Source: Colicola sp016286205 (GTDB lineage Bacteria > Bacteroidota > Bacteroidia > Bacteroidales > Paludibacteraceae). From it: a DNA stretch of 61,508 nt. A program made the translations under genes and the position numbers. The notes beneath the pieces were generated by a model. The model did not search any database and was not told the origin of the DNA. It saw nothing but the letters and a program-made list of their open reading frames with translations. The stretch spans positions 1-61,508 of the forward strand of contig JAEESF010000013.1 of assembly GCA_016286205.1 (NCBI GenBank). The letters run 5' to 3'. Shown piece by piece: positions 35,126-43,014 of the stretch (the first letter of the stretch is position 1; each line of letters starts with the position of its first letter).

Positions 35126-37405
35126 AGTGGTGTAGCCGTAACCGTAACCATAACCCGCGTGCGAAGTCTTCACACCATTCAGCACACAAGTCACGCGTTT
35201 CATACGTTGTTGCTCGATAATCTGATTGATATAATCAATCATTTCTGTCGGTGTGTACTTGTAGCGACAAACGAAAATCGTCATATCGGCTATGCGGTCA
35301 AGCAGATAAGTGTCGCTAACCATAGCTACAGGAGCGGTGTCGACGATGATGTATTCGTAACGCTTCCGTAGTTCTGCGAAGAGTTCTTCCAGACGAGCCG
35401 TTTGAAGCAATTCGGAGGGGTTTGGAGGAATCGTTCCACACGGAATAATATCCAAGTTCTTATGCTCTCCGCTCGGCACAATAATATCATCCAATTGAAC
35501 GGTCGGCTCGGCCAGGTAATCGGTCAAATGGCCTCTAGTATTGAGGTGGAAATAGTCGGCCAACATCGGCTTGCGAATATCCAAGCCCACCAATGCCACT
35601 TTCTTGCCCAAAATAGCAAGTGAAAGAGCCGTATTGCTCGATACGTACGACTTTCCATCGCCATTGATGCACGAGGTAACGAGTATCACAGGCGATTTGA
35701 CTTCTGCGGGCAATATATAGCGCAAGTTGGTTCGAATCAGTCGGAACAGTTCGGCCGAAACAGTTGATTCGCCTTCGTGGATAGCGATGTGTGCGCCACG
35801 CGAGTTCTCTACAATCTTGCCCAAAAGCGGCGCTTTGATGCGGCGTTCGAACTCCTTCGGATCATCAATGCGATCGTTAAACAGCAGGTAGATATAGAGC
35901 AATCCCGCGGGGATAGCGAGTCCTAGGAGGATGCAAAGCATCAACAGATTACGCAGTTTCGGTTTTTGGCTCTTCAGGTCGCGTTGCGGTACGTCGAGCA
36001 CCTTAGCTGGCATGGCGGTGGCAGCCAACATCAGGGCGTTCTCCTCACGTTTCTCGTAGAGGTAGAGATAGAGTTGCTCCTTGATTTGTTGCTGACGAAC
36101 CACGCGGATATATTCGCGTTCTTGTTCAGGCGCATCTTTTATCTGGCGATTGAACTTAGTGTCCTGTGCTTGCAGGTTTTGCTGACGAATACGCAGACTC
36201 TCGCGCACAGAACCGATGGTCTCGATGATGTTCTGACGAATAGTGGTCAACTGAGCATCCATCTGCTCGATAACGGGGTTATCTTCGGTTGCCGTACGCA
36301 ATATACGCATACGTTGCAAGAGGATGGAATTGTATTCGGAGAGACTGGACGAGAGAGATGCGTCAGTGATACCAATATTAGCAGGAATCAGACTGTTGCG
36401 CTTGGTGTCGTCGCGAAGGAACTCGTCCACATAATCCACCAGGCTGAGTTGCGTCTCTATCTCGGCCATTGAGCGTTGTTCGAGGCTAGAAGCCTGGAGA
36501 ACCAACGACGATTGGGTTTTGATATCCGCTATCTTGTTCTGCTTTTTGTAGTCCGAAACAGCATTCTCCGCTTCGTTCAGTTCGTTGGTGATGATATTGA
36601 GTCGCTCGTCGATGAAAGCCGCCGTGTTGGTTGCAATCATATTCTTGTCTACCACGGCATTCATGTTGTATTGCTCGATGATTTGATTCAGCAATACTCG
36701 ATCGCGCTCCGGCACGGTAGAGGTCGTAGAAAGCGTTATAACGTTCGACTCTTTCTTATGCTGCGCCACCTTGATTCGCTCGCGGTAACTCTCTACCACC
36801 AGTTCACGGCGAGCATGACCTACGCGGTAAGTGGTGTCTGTACTAAGCGGACGATTGGCGTGGATACGTATCGTTCCCGCAGTGGTCTCGATAGGCTGAC
36901 TGAGATCGGCTACACGGCATGACGAACGATGCCAGAAACCCATTTTCACCTTGACGCGATAACCATTCTTCAGCGGTTTGACTTTCACCACAAAAGGTCT
37001 GGTCGTAGCATCTTTGTTGAGCTGCAGATAATCGATGGTAAGTGCGGGATTGCGGAACTCGCCTTTCCAACGCAGTCCATCGCTCTTGCTGCAATCTTCC
37101 CACAGATTGAGCGCATCGATACTCTGGTAGAGCAGTCCGCGCGACGAGAGTACCACCACCTCATCTTCCGCAGCCTGATTGCCTGTCAGACCTAGCATCG
37201 AGAAGGCTTCCATCTGGCTACCTACTCCATCTTTCGAGCGAAGCATGATACTTGCGTCCGTGGTCCATTTAGGAGTCTTGCGGAGGAAATAAGCCGTGCC
37301 GAGAAGCAGACAAACGGCTACACCGATAGCGAACCACCACCAGTGTTCCCATACCACGCGCACCAATTTGCGCAAATCTATTTCGTTAGTATTATTTTGA
37401 GCCAT
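35117..37405 (-). CDS. Exopolysaccharide tyrosine autokinase (Wzc-like)
   Basis: 762 residues. An N-terminal Wzz chain-length domain is anchored by a transmembrane helix (VWEHWWWFAIGVAVCLLLGTAYF, about 14-36). A long periplasmic coiled-coil region follows (about 230-470), then a second helix (NLLMLCILLGLAIPAGLLYIYLLF). The cytoplasmic BY-kinase domain has Walker A SCINGDGKSYVS (about 578-589), Walker A' ALVGLDIRKP and Walker B YIIVDTAP. The C-terminus ends in a Tyr cluster (AGYGYGYGYTTNS), the usual autophosphorylation site. It controls polymer length and export of capsule or exopolysaccharide. It follows the Wza-like gene after 14 nt. No glycosyltransferases are next to it. Confidence 0.93.
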   Translation of the reverse strand: MAQNNTNEIDLRKLVRVVWEHWWWFAIGVAVCLLLGTAYFLRKTPKWTTDASIMLRSKDGVGSQMEAFSMLGLTGNQAAEDEVVVLSSRGLLYQSIDALNLWEDCSKSDGLRWKGEFRNPALTIDYLQLNKDATTRPFVVKVKPLKNGYRVKVKMGFWHRSSCRVADLSQPIETTAGTIRIHANRPLSTDTTYRVGHARRELVVESYRERIKVAQHKKESNVITLSTTSTVPERDRVLLNQIIEQYNMNAVVDKNMIATNTAAFIDERLNIITNELNEAENAVSDYKKQNKIADIKTQSSLVLQASSLEQRSMAEIETQLSLVDYVDEFLRDDTKRNSLIPANIGITDASLSSSLSEYNSILLQRMRILRTATEDNPVIEQMDAQLTTIRQNIIETIGSVRESLRIRQQNLQAQDTKFNRQIKDAPEQEREYIRVVRQQQIKEQLYLYLYEKREENALMLAATAMPAKVLDVPQRDLKSQKPKLRNLLMLCILLGLAIPAGLLYIYLLFNDRIDDPKEFERRIKAPLLGKIVENSRGAHIAIHEGESTVSAELFRLIRTNLRYILPAEVKSPVILVTSCINGDGKSYVSSNTALSLAILGKKVALVGLDIRKPMLADYFHLNTRGHLTDYLAEPTVQLDDIIVPSGEHKNLDIIPCGTIPPNPSELLQTARLEELFAELRKRYEYIIVDTAPVAMVSDTYLLDRIADMTIFVCRYKYTPTEMIDYINQIIEQQRMKRVTCVLNGVKTSHAGYGYGYGYTTNS

Positions 37406-37419
37406 AATCGTTATTTTGC

Positions 37420-38211
37420 TTATTTAACTACAGTTACAATCACTGTCGCAGCGCTTAGTGCAGTTCCTATGATACTAACCCAAAGTCCGGAGTTGGCACT
37501 ACTGATAGCACGCACTTTGTTCGGCGAAACATACACCACATCATTCTGCTGCAAATAGTAGAACGGCGAGGTATAGAGGTCTGCGCTACGCAGGTTGACG
37601 CGCTGAATCTGCAGTTTGCCATCCACTTCGCGAGTGATAAGCACGTTCTCACGGCGTCCGTAAGGTGTCAAATCGCCCGCCGCAGCCAAGGCCTCCAGGA
37701 TAGTCAGTCGACCGTTATTCATCGGCACAGGACCGGGTTGAGCCACCTCACCCAAGACCGACACTTTGGCACCGGTCAGATGAACCTGAACCAACGGGTT
37801 GAGGACCTGAGTTTCCAATTGCGTTTTTATCAGATCTTCCACCTCATTGCGTTGCAATCCGGCCACTTTGAGCTGTCCGATAACAGGCAACTGAATCGTG
37901 CCATCTTCGCCAACGAGATAATACGGCAGCATGGGCGTAGTCTGCACTTGGTTGGTTCCCGGCGCGGAGAACACGGAAGTAGGCATATTATACGGCGCCA
38001 CGGCTTCCTGGTCAAGCGCAGAGACAAAAATCGTCAACGCATCACCCGGACGAATAACCGTTTCACAACGAGCCTGAAATTTGGCATTAATGGAATCCTC
38101 CATCGAAGTATCCGCATCGCGCAGATAGGTCATCTGTTTCTGCGTGACACAACTGGTTCCGACAAGCGCTACAAGGGCCGTCAGAAGAAATACCTTAGTT
38201 ACATTACTCAT
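37420..38211 (-). CDS. Polysaccharide export outer-membrane protein (Wza-like)
   Basis: About 263 residues from the ATG at 38211. The longest frame starts at 38247, but that lies inside the promoter, so the start at 38211 (or 38217) is chosen; it gives the lipoprotein signal MSNVTKVFLLTALVALVGTSC. It contains a Poly_export domain (VIRPGDALTIFVSALD ... TIQLPVIGQLKVAGL) and SLBB-like segments (VSVLGEVAQPGPVPMNNGRLTILEALAAAG). A C-terminal hydrophobic stretch (ANSGLWVSIIGTALSAATVIVTVV) could be the membrane-spanning helix. It forms the outer-membrane export channel partnered with the Wzc-like kinase. Confidence 0.93.
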   Translation of the reverse strand: MSNVTKVFLLTALVALVGTSCVTQKQMTYLRDADTSMEDSINAKFQARCETVIRPGDALTIFVSALDQEAVAPYNMPTSVFSAPGTNQVQTTPMLPYYLVGEDGTIQLPVIGQLKVAGLQRNEVEDLIKTQLETQVLNPLVQVHLTGAKVSVLGEVAQPGPVPMNNGRLTILEALAAAGDLTPYGRRENVLITREVDGKLQIQRVNLRSADLYTSPFYYLQQNDVVYVSPNKVRAISSANSGLWVSIIGTALSAATVIVTVVK

Positions 38212-38244
38212 ACGCATAAGGGCATATTTAGTCAAATTAGCGTG

Positions 38245-38276
38245 CAAAAGTACTACTTTTTTTTGATATATGCAAA
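38245..38276 (-). promoter_or_regulatory. Promoter of the Wza/Wzc pair
   Basis: On the minus strand TTTG (38273-38276), a 20-bp spacer and TACTTTTG (38245-38252) fit the Bacteroides consensus exactly. This places transcription start near 38240 and rules out the upstream ATG at 38247. Confidence 0.85.
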
Positions 38277-38367
38277 TATTTGCAACAAAATAACGAATCT
38301 GCCATCAAAAATAGGATTTTTGACAGACGAAGAGCGGCCTTTCGGTCGCCCTTCATCTTTCGTAGTG

Positions 38368-38406
38368 CTCTCGCGATTGTCTCGATAAAGTCTCGATAGC
38401 TTTTCG
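38368..38406 (+). repeat. Iteron element, copy 3 (no palindrome)
   Basis: CTCTCG at 38368, GTCTCG at 38379, GTCTCG at 38390 and a degenerate TTTTCG at 38401, all 11 bp apart. ATTGTCTCGATAAAGTCTCG is identical to copy 1. It lies 23 nt from the stop of the LRR protein gene. The AT-rich palindrome of the other copies is absent. Confidence 0.75.
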
Positions 38407-38428
38407 ACCACAAATCGCGTGGGAGAGC

Positions 38429-41400
38429 TTATTCTACCAGCCCACCCTGGGCGTTGTAGGTCTTGCCGTTACGCTCTATGTAGAGAACACCGTCGCGGAT
38501 CGTCTTTCTACTCTCAACTTTCGACTCTACACTCTCTATTCCTTGGCCTTCGTCCACATAGATGGCGTTGACGGTCAGGTCACCTTTGTAACGACGCGTG
38601 GTCTGCCAGGTCAGGTCATCCCAGCCTTCGAAACGTTTGCCCTCGTGCTTTGGAGCCTCCGGTGCTACAACTATCTCGCCGCACTCTACGTTCTCGCGCA
38701 CTACAATCGGTGCGTTGGCCAGCGGGTCGAAGAACGTGATGTCGTAGAATCCGTCGCCCCAGATAGGATAGACGTGCTGTTCGCTGGTCACGTTTTCGAT
38801 ATTACCACCTGCCCAATCGGTAATCTCCTCACATTCGCGCGGTTCGATAGCAGCAACCTGTGCGGCCAGCACATCTTCTTCTACTGCATGTCCGTGCTGC
38901 ACTTTCGTGAAGCCAACATTGGTGGTCTGTGCCTCTGCATCCTCTTGCGTCTCGTGGAAATAAACTTTGTAAATAGGCAGGTCTTGCGGCGTATAACGAG
39001 CGGTGTAGATAGTATCGCCCAGATTAACCACCGTCGTATCCCATGCATTCGCGAAGATATACATAAAGTCGTAGGTATAGTAAGGTTCGACCTCGGTCGG
39101 AATGATTGCCGGACGGCTACCTTGTTGAACTTGTTGCGGTTGAATGATGTTATTGCCGTTATGGTCGCGGAAACTGACTGTCCAACCCTCTATCGGACGC
39201 AAATCGAGCATATTCCACTTTTCGTCAGCCTTATAGGTTGCTATTCCAGCTTTCGGAACGAAGTATTTAACATCTTCCGGAGTCGGAGTATTGCCATATT
39301 GTTTAAGGGAGCTGGATGTATATGCACGCAGCCACGACGCATCCTCTTCTGTTTCCACCTCGTACGCATTATAAACCACAGGAGGCGTAACGGCTTTAAT
39401 GGTGCAAGTCTCCAACAATGCACACTGATATATTACTCCGGAACTCAGAGCTTCCACTGTGGAAGGGATGGAAATATTTTTGCATGCAGGTATAGCACTA
39501 CCACCGACTACGATACGCGTGCCTTCCTTAACCTCAATGTCTTGACTATTCGGAAGGTCAATCGCTATATCGCCCATATAACGGTATCCATGCTCTTCTT
39601 GGAAATAATCAGAATTACTCCGAATAGGTGACGACGATGCCCACTGAATACGTCCCATGCGCTCAATGTTAGATGGATTCCAGTCTACGATTTCTTCCAA
39701 TTTATTATTGAAGGAGAAGACACCGTATTCTATGTATTTGACTGAACTTGGAATAGTGATAGATTTTAGTTCATACAAGTAAGCAAAATTATACCTTCCA
39801 AGATTTTCCAGTTTGTTTGGAATATTCACCTCTTTCACACCCGTCAATTCATCAACTCCTAAAGCATCTATTTTAGTGATAGTATTTGGCAGATGTAGTG
39901 CTGTTACACTATTACAAGTCCAGAATGCATATTGAGCTACCCTAACCACTTCAAATTTCTCATCGAAATAAACCGCAGAGTCCGGAATCGTCACTACGCC
40001 GGAAGTATATTTGTCAATGGCATTGGGTCTTGTACCTGTACTGTAGTCGCCCACCTGTACCGTCATGTTACCTGCTTCTTTGGTCAGGACCTTATAAGTT
40101 ACACTTACGCCTTCTACGGTGTTGGCGGTGAATGTATCGCCTACACCAATATTCTTCTTCACGTTAGCCAAGATGAGGGTGTCGCTTGTAACTTCGCAAG
40201 TAGTTGTCAGTTCAGTCGAACCGTTGTTCCAATTGACGAACGTATAACCTTCCGGCACATCGCTCAGCGTTACCGTCACCGCGTTGCAATCGGTTGTGTC
40301 CGTGATGGCAACGGTGCCCTGCGTTGTGCTCACTGCATACACGTTCCACTGAAGTTGTTCGGTCATTGATTGAACGCTCGCAAATTCTCCTTCCGTTCCC
40401 GCGTAATTTCCGGTAGTATAGTACTCCGTCAATCCGCAACCCAGCACTACATCTCCGCTCGGTGAGTTGCGGGAATCATGATATTCAAAGTCGATTTTGC
40501 TATTGATGTATAAGGTTCCCTTGAAATCACTCATACTGCCATATATTGCGCTGGTAACTGTCGAAGGAATATGAATTTCTGCGTCCGCGCCCAGCCCGAA
40601 CGGAAGGGATATCAGTTTTGTTACATCGCTTGTAAAGAGGCAACCACGCATGGCGACGAAATGGCCACCCGGCTCACACGACATACCTATCGCGTGGTCG
40701 AACAAACCGGTTTGACTGGAGATTTGGGTCACTGACGCCGGAATATGTACCCATTCTATATTCGAGCCAAGGAATGTCCATGGACCAATAATTTTGATTT
40801 TCTTGAAGTCTATGCTCGTCAACAACGGGCAATTGTCAAAAGCGTAATCGTATAGCTCTTCCACGACGTCACTAAAGATGACTTCTTGCAGAGCCGTACA
40901 ATTTCGGAAAGCAGCTCTCGGAATGAGTGTAATGTGCTTATTGTCCGAGAAATCGATTGAAGTTAATTGGTCGCAATCGTTGAAAGCGCTCATGCACATG
41001 GTTGTCACTGCGTACTTGTTGCCAAACCAATCTTCTACGCTATCCGGAACAACAAACGCGCCAATCGGATCATGCTCCGTGGATGTCCAATGCCAATAAT
41101 AATCCAGCGAACCTTCGTGAACGAGTTCTGCCTCATGGCCATCCACACTGGTTATCTTATAAACCCAAGTCTGTCCTTTGTATGTATAGCGAATCGTGTC
41201 ACCGTATTCCGGCTCACGCATGAAAACAATCGGGTCGGTATTTCCGTCGGGGCGATTAACGCCATAACTGCCGGAATTGCCATTAAACGAATCGGTTACC
41301 TCCGCTCCTTCCGGCTCGACAAGCGTGCATTTTTTAAGCGTCAAACCATACAATCCACCAAATGCCCAACTATCTTCATCATGAATCTCAAGATTGGTTC

Positions 41401-41932
41401 TGTCGAGAGTCAAAACACCGGATTTGCCATTAGTACCCACTTTGCCCTTCTCTACATCTACTATCATGTTCTCGATGGAAACAGTAGTAGGCAAGAACAT
41501 AGCATAATCGGCGGTGCCTTTCAAAATCAACATACTGCCACGATTAACACCAAGGATTCGAAGACGACTATTGGTATGTGCTCCTTCCGTCAGAATAATT
41601 CTGGAATACCAACTGCTAGTTGTTTCAAGCGTGGCAGAACCATAAACCCTGAAGATTACTTCTTTGCCCTCCACATTAGCCGAGTCGGTCAGCGTGATGA
41701 TTGGACTCACATTGGACTTGAGACTCACATAGCCAAAAGTTAGAACGTGATTAACAGAATCGTAATCGATGCTACCCGACACAGTGGTATTGGGCAGACG
41801 ATTCAACGAATCCACAATTCCGGCGTCTATTACGTCCTTGGTGATGGTGACTCCACAGATTGTAAACTCACCTGACGCGAAAGCCGTTAATGTCATTGCT
41901 GCAACTAGCAGCGTAGTAAAAATTTTCTTCAT
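38429..41932 (-). CDS. BspA-type leucine-rich-repeat surface protein with shared C-terminal tail
   Basis: 1167 residues with a signal peptide (MKKIFTTLLVAAMTLTAFA). After an N-terminal beta-rich region come two LRR_5 (BspA/TpLRR) blocks, at about 300-500 and 640-850. Hallmarks are YAVTTMCMSAFNDCDQLTSIDFSDN, AFRNCTALQEVIFSD, ALHLPNTITKIDALG and SITIPSSVKYIEYGVFSFNNKLEEI. InlB-like strands follow (GWTVSFRDHNGNNI, KRFEGWDDLTWQTTRRYKGDLTVNAIYV). The C-terminus has the shared tail (KTIRDGVLYIERNGKTYNAQGG). BspA-like proteins act in adhesion; the role here is inferred from architecture only. It has its own promoter and an iteron element just 3'. Confidence 0.88.
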   Translation of the reverse strand: MKKIFTTLLVAAMTLTAFASGEFTICGVTITKDVIDAGIVDSLNRLPNTTVSGSIDYDSVNHVLTFGYVSLKSNVSPIITLTDSANVEGKEVIFRVYGSATLETTSSWYSRIILTEGAHTNSRLRILGVNRGSMLILKGTADYAMFLPTTVSIENMIVDVEKGKVGTNGKSGVLTLDRTNLEIHDEDSWAFGGLYGLTLKKCTLVEPEGAEVTDSFNGNSGSYGVNRPDGNTDPIVFMREPEYGDTIRYTYKGQTWVYKITSVDGHEAELVHEGSLDYYWHWTSTEHDPIGAFVVPDSVEDWFGNKYAVTTMCMSAFNDCDQLTSIDFSDNKHITLIPRAAFRNCTALQEVIFSDVVEELYDYAFDNCPLLTSIDFKKIKIIGPWTFLGSNIEWVHIPASVTQISSQTGLFDHAIGMSCEPGGHFVAMRGCLFTSDVTKLISLPFGLGADAEIHIPSTVTSAIYGSMSDFKGTLYINSKIDFEYHDSRNSPSGDVVLGCGLTEYYTTGNYAGTEGEFASVQSMTEQLQWNVYAVSTTQGTVAITDTTDCNAVTVTLSDVPEGYTFVNWNNGSTELTTTCEVTSDTLILANVKKNIGVGDTFTANTVEGVSVTYKVLTKEAGNMTVQVGDYSTGTRPNAIDKYTSGVVTIPDSAVYFDEKFEVVRVAQYAFWTCNSVTALHLPNTITKIDALGVDELTGVKEVNIPNKLENLGRYNFAYLYELKSITIPSSVKYIEYGVFSFNNKLEEIVDWNPSNIERMGRIQWASSSPIRSNSDYFQEEHGYRYMGDIAIDLPNSQDIEVKEGTRIVVGGSAIPACKNISIPSTVEALSSGVIYQCALLETCTIKAVTPPVVYNAYEVETEEDASWLRAYTSSSLKQYGNTPTPEDVKYFVPKAGIATYKADEKWNMLDLRPIEGWTVSFRDHNGNNIIQPQQVQQGSRPAIIPTEVEPYYTYDFMYIFANAWDTTVVNLGDTIYTARYTPQDLPIYKVYFHETQEDAEAQTTNVGFTKVQHGHAVEEDVLAAQVAAIEPRECEEITDWAGGNIENVTSEQHVYPIWGDGFYDITFFDPLANAPIVVRENVECGEIVVAPEAPKHEGKRFEGWDDLTWQTTRRYKGDLTVNAIYVDEGQGIESVESKVESRKTIRDGVLYIERNGKTYNAQGGLVE

Positions 41933-42013
41933 AATCTATGTCGATTTTTAAGATGTTTGTTCCTGTTGTTAATCTTTTCAAGCGGGCTTCACCTGCTCTC
42001 ACAAAAAATCGCA

Positions 42014-42045
42014 CAAAGATACAACTTTTTTTTCATATATGCAAA
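42014..42045 (-). promoter_or_regulatory. Promoter of the LRR surface protein gene
   Basis: On the minus strand TTTG (42042-42045), a 20-bp spacer and TATCTTTG (42014-42021). The -7 box is 82 bp ahead of the start codon. Confidence 0.8.
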
Positions 42046-42159
42046 TTTTTTTTCAGACTTTTACGAATTTAAGCACCTTCAAATGTACCTTTCGGAAATA
42101 TAGACAAAAGAAAAACTTTCTTCCCCCACACCCCTTATTATTTAAAAGAAAATGTGCCT

Positions 42160-42265
42160 AGTCTAGTCTGTCCTGTCCGTCCTTTCAGTCCGTCCAGTCC
42201 AGACTTACAACATCCCCTATAATCCCCTTCATGGGACAGGACGGACTACAGACAGCGGACTGGAC
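42160..42265. repeat. GTCC/GGAC-rich intergenic repeat tract
   Basis: A pyrimidine-type tract with many GTCC units (42160-42203) is followed 29 nt later by a GGAC tract (42233-42265) and T7. GTCCTGTCC and GTCCAGTCC on the left have exact complements GGACAGGAC and GGACTGGAC on the right, in the same left-to-right order, so the pairings cross rather than nest. It occupies part of the 579-bp gap 41933-42511. That gap also holds two divergent promoters, iteron copy 4, a 5'-UTR hairpin (GCGCC-aat-GGCGC, 42469-42481) and the start of a heptad repeat. Confidence 0.6.
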
Positions 42266-42288
42266 ATTTTTTTAATATTTTTAGGGGC

Positions 42289-42379
42289 TGTCAAAAAGTG
42301 AATATTTATATATACTATGTATATATGGTCATTTTACTAACGAGACAATATCGAGACGATTACCTGACAATCACGTGAT
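42289..42379 (-). repeat. Iteron/palindrome element, copy 4
   Basis: Read on the minus strand it aligns with copy 2. GTCTCG units are at 42352-42357 and 42341-42346 (11 bp apart), with degenerate units one and two periods further (42363, 42374). Then come AAAATGACC and the palindrome ATATATAC-ata-GTATATAT (42308-42326), ending with TTTTTGACA. It lies between two divergent promoters. Confidence 0.82.
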
Positions 42380-42414
42380 TTTTTCCTTTCTGATGGAAAA
42401 AATAACACCCAAAA

Positions 42415-42459
42415 TTTGTATATGTCAAAAAAAAGTTGTACTTTTGCAGCCGCAAAAGT
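42415..42459 (+). promoter_or_regulatory. Promoter of the thioredoxin/Omp28 operon, with start-site palindrome
   Basis: TTTG (42415-42418), a 20-bp spacer and TACTTTTG (42439-42446). The box is part of a perfect 8-bp inverted repeat ACTTTTGC-agcc-GCAAAAGT (42440-42459). About 33 nt, from the A run through the palindrome, match the promoter at 47397-47442 with one mismatch. Confidence 0.85.
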
Positions 42460-42485
42460 CAGTATAGAGCGCCAATGGCGCGTTT

Positions 42486-42537
42486 GAGTTAAAGGTAAAA
42501 GGTTAAAGATTATGAGTCACAGATTACAAGTAATAGT
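42486..42537 (+). repeat. Heptad repeat across the start of the TlpA-like gene
   Basis: Degenerate 7-bp units GAGTTAA, AGGTAAA, AGGTTAA, AGATTAT, GAGTCAC, AGATTAC, AAGTAAT run through the start codon at 42512 into the signal-peptide codons (SHRLQVI). Confidence 0.65.
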
Positions 42538-42985
42538 ATGTTTATTGTGCTGCGCCATGTTTGCGTATGGGGTGCTACCGAGTGTTGAACTGAAAGATGT
42601 GAACGGCAAGACGGTGAGGACGGAGACGCTGGCAAGCACAGGCAAGCCGGTGATTATCTCATTCTTCGCGACGTGGTGTAAGCCGTGCATGCGCGAGCTA
42701 AAAGCGATAGATGAACTATACGCGGACTGGCAAGAAGAGACGGGCGTAGAGATGTATATCGTTTCGATTGACCAAGGCCAGGACACGAAGAAAGTGAAGC
42801 CTCTGGTGGACGGTTTCGGTTGGGAATACCATGTATTGCTTGACCCGAACGGAGCATTCAAACGTGCAATGAACGTGCAAAGCGTCCCGCACATATTCGT
42901 GATAGACAGCAAGGGGAAAACGGTATATAACCACATGGGATACACCGATGGCGATGAGACGGAGGTGAGGAAATATCTACGTTAA
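42512..42985 (+). CDS. TlpA-like thioredoxin-fold protein
   Basis: 157 residues with a signal peptide (MSHRLQVIVCLLCCAMFAYG), so exported. It has a thioredoxin fold with the redox motif FFATWCKPCMREL, the downstream YIVSIDQGQD and cis-Pro region QSVPHIFVIDSKGKTVYNHMGY. This matches TlpA/ResA-type thiol-disulfide proteins, or the C-terminal domain of AhpC/TSA-like Bacteroidales proteins. First gene of an operon with a DUF6029 protein and two Omp28-like proteins. It probably keeps cysteines of exported partners reduced. Confidence 0.88.
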   Translation: MSHRLQVIVCLLCCAMFAYGVLPSVELKDVNGKTVRTETLASTGKPVIISFFATWCKPCMRELKAIDELYADWQEETGVEMYIVSIDQGQDTKKVKPLVDGFGWEYHVLLDPNGAFKRAMNVQSVPHIFVIDSKGKTVYNHMGYTDGDETEVRKYLR

Positions 42986-43014
42986 AGGTGAAAAGTTACA
43001 GGTTACACGTAATA
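42979..43014 (+). repeat. Heptad repeat across the start of the DUF6029 gene
   Basis: Units ACGTTAA, AGGTGAA, AAGTTAC, AGGTTAC, ACGTAAT contain the previous stop codon, the GTG start at 42988 and the codons for SYRLHVI. They align closely with the tract at 42486-42537. Confidence 0.65.

Noticed and set aside
38211..38247. Upstream ATG at 38247 as the start of the Wza-like gene
   Set aside because: It falls inside the -7 box, upstream of the expected transcript start. The ATG at 38211 gives a proper lipoprotein signal.
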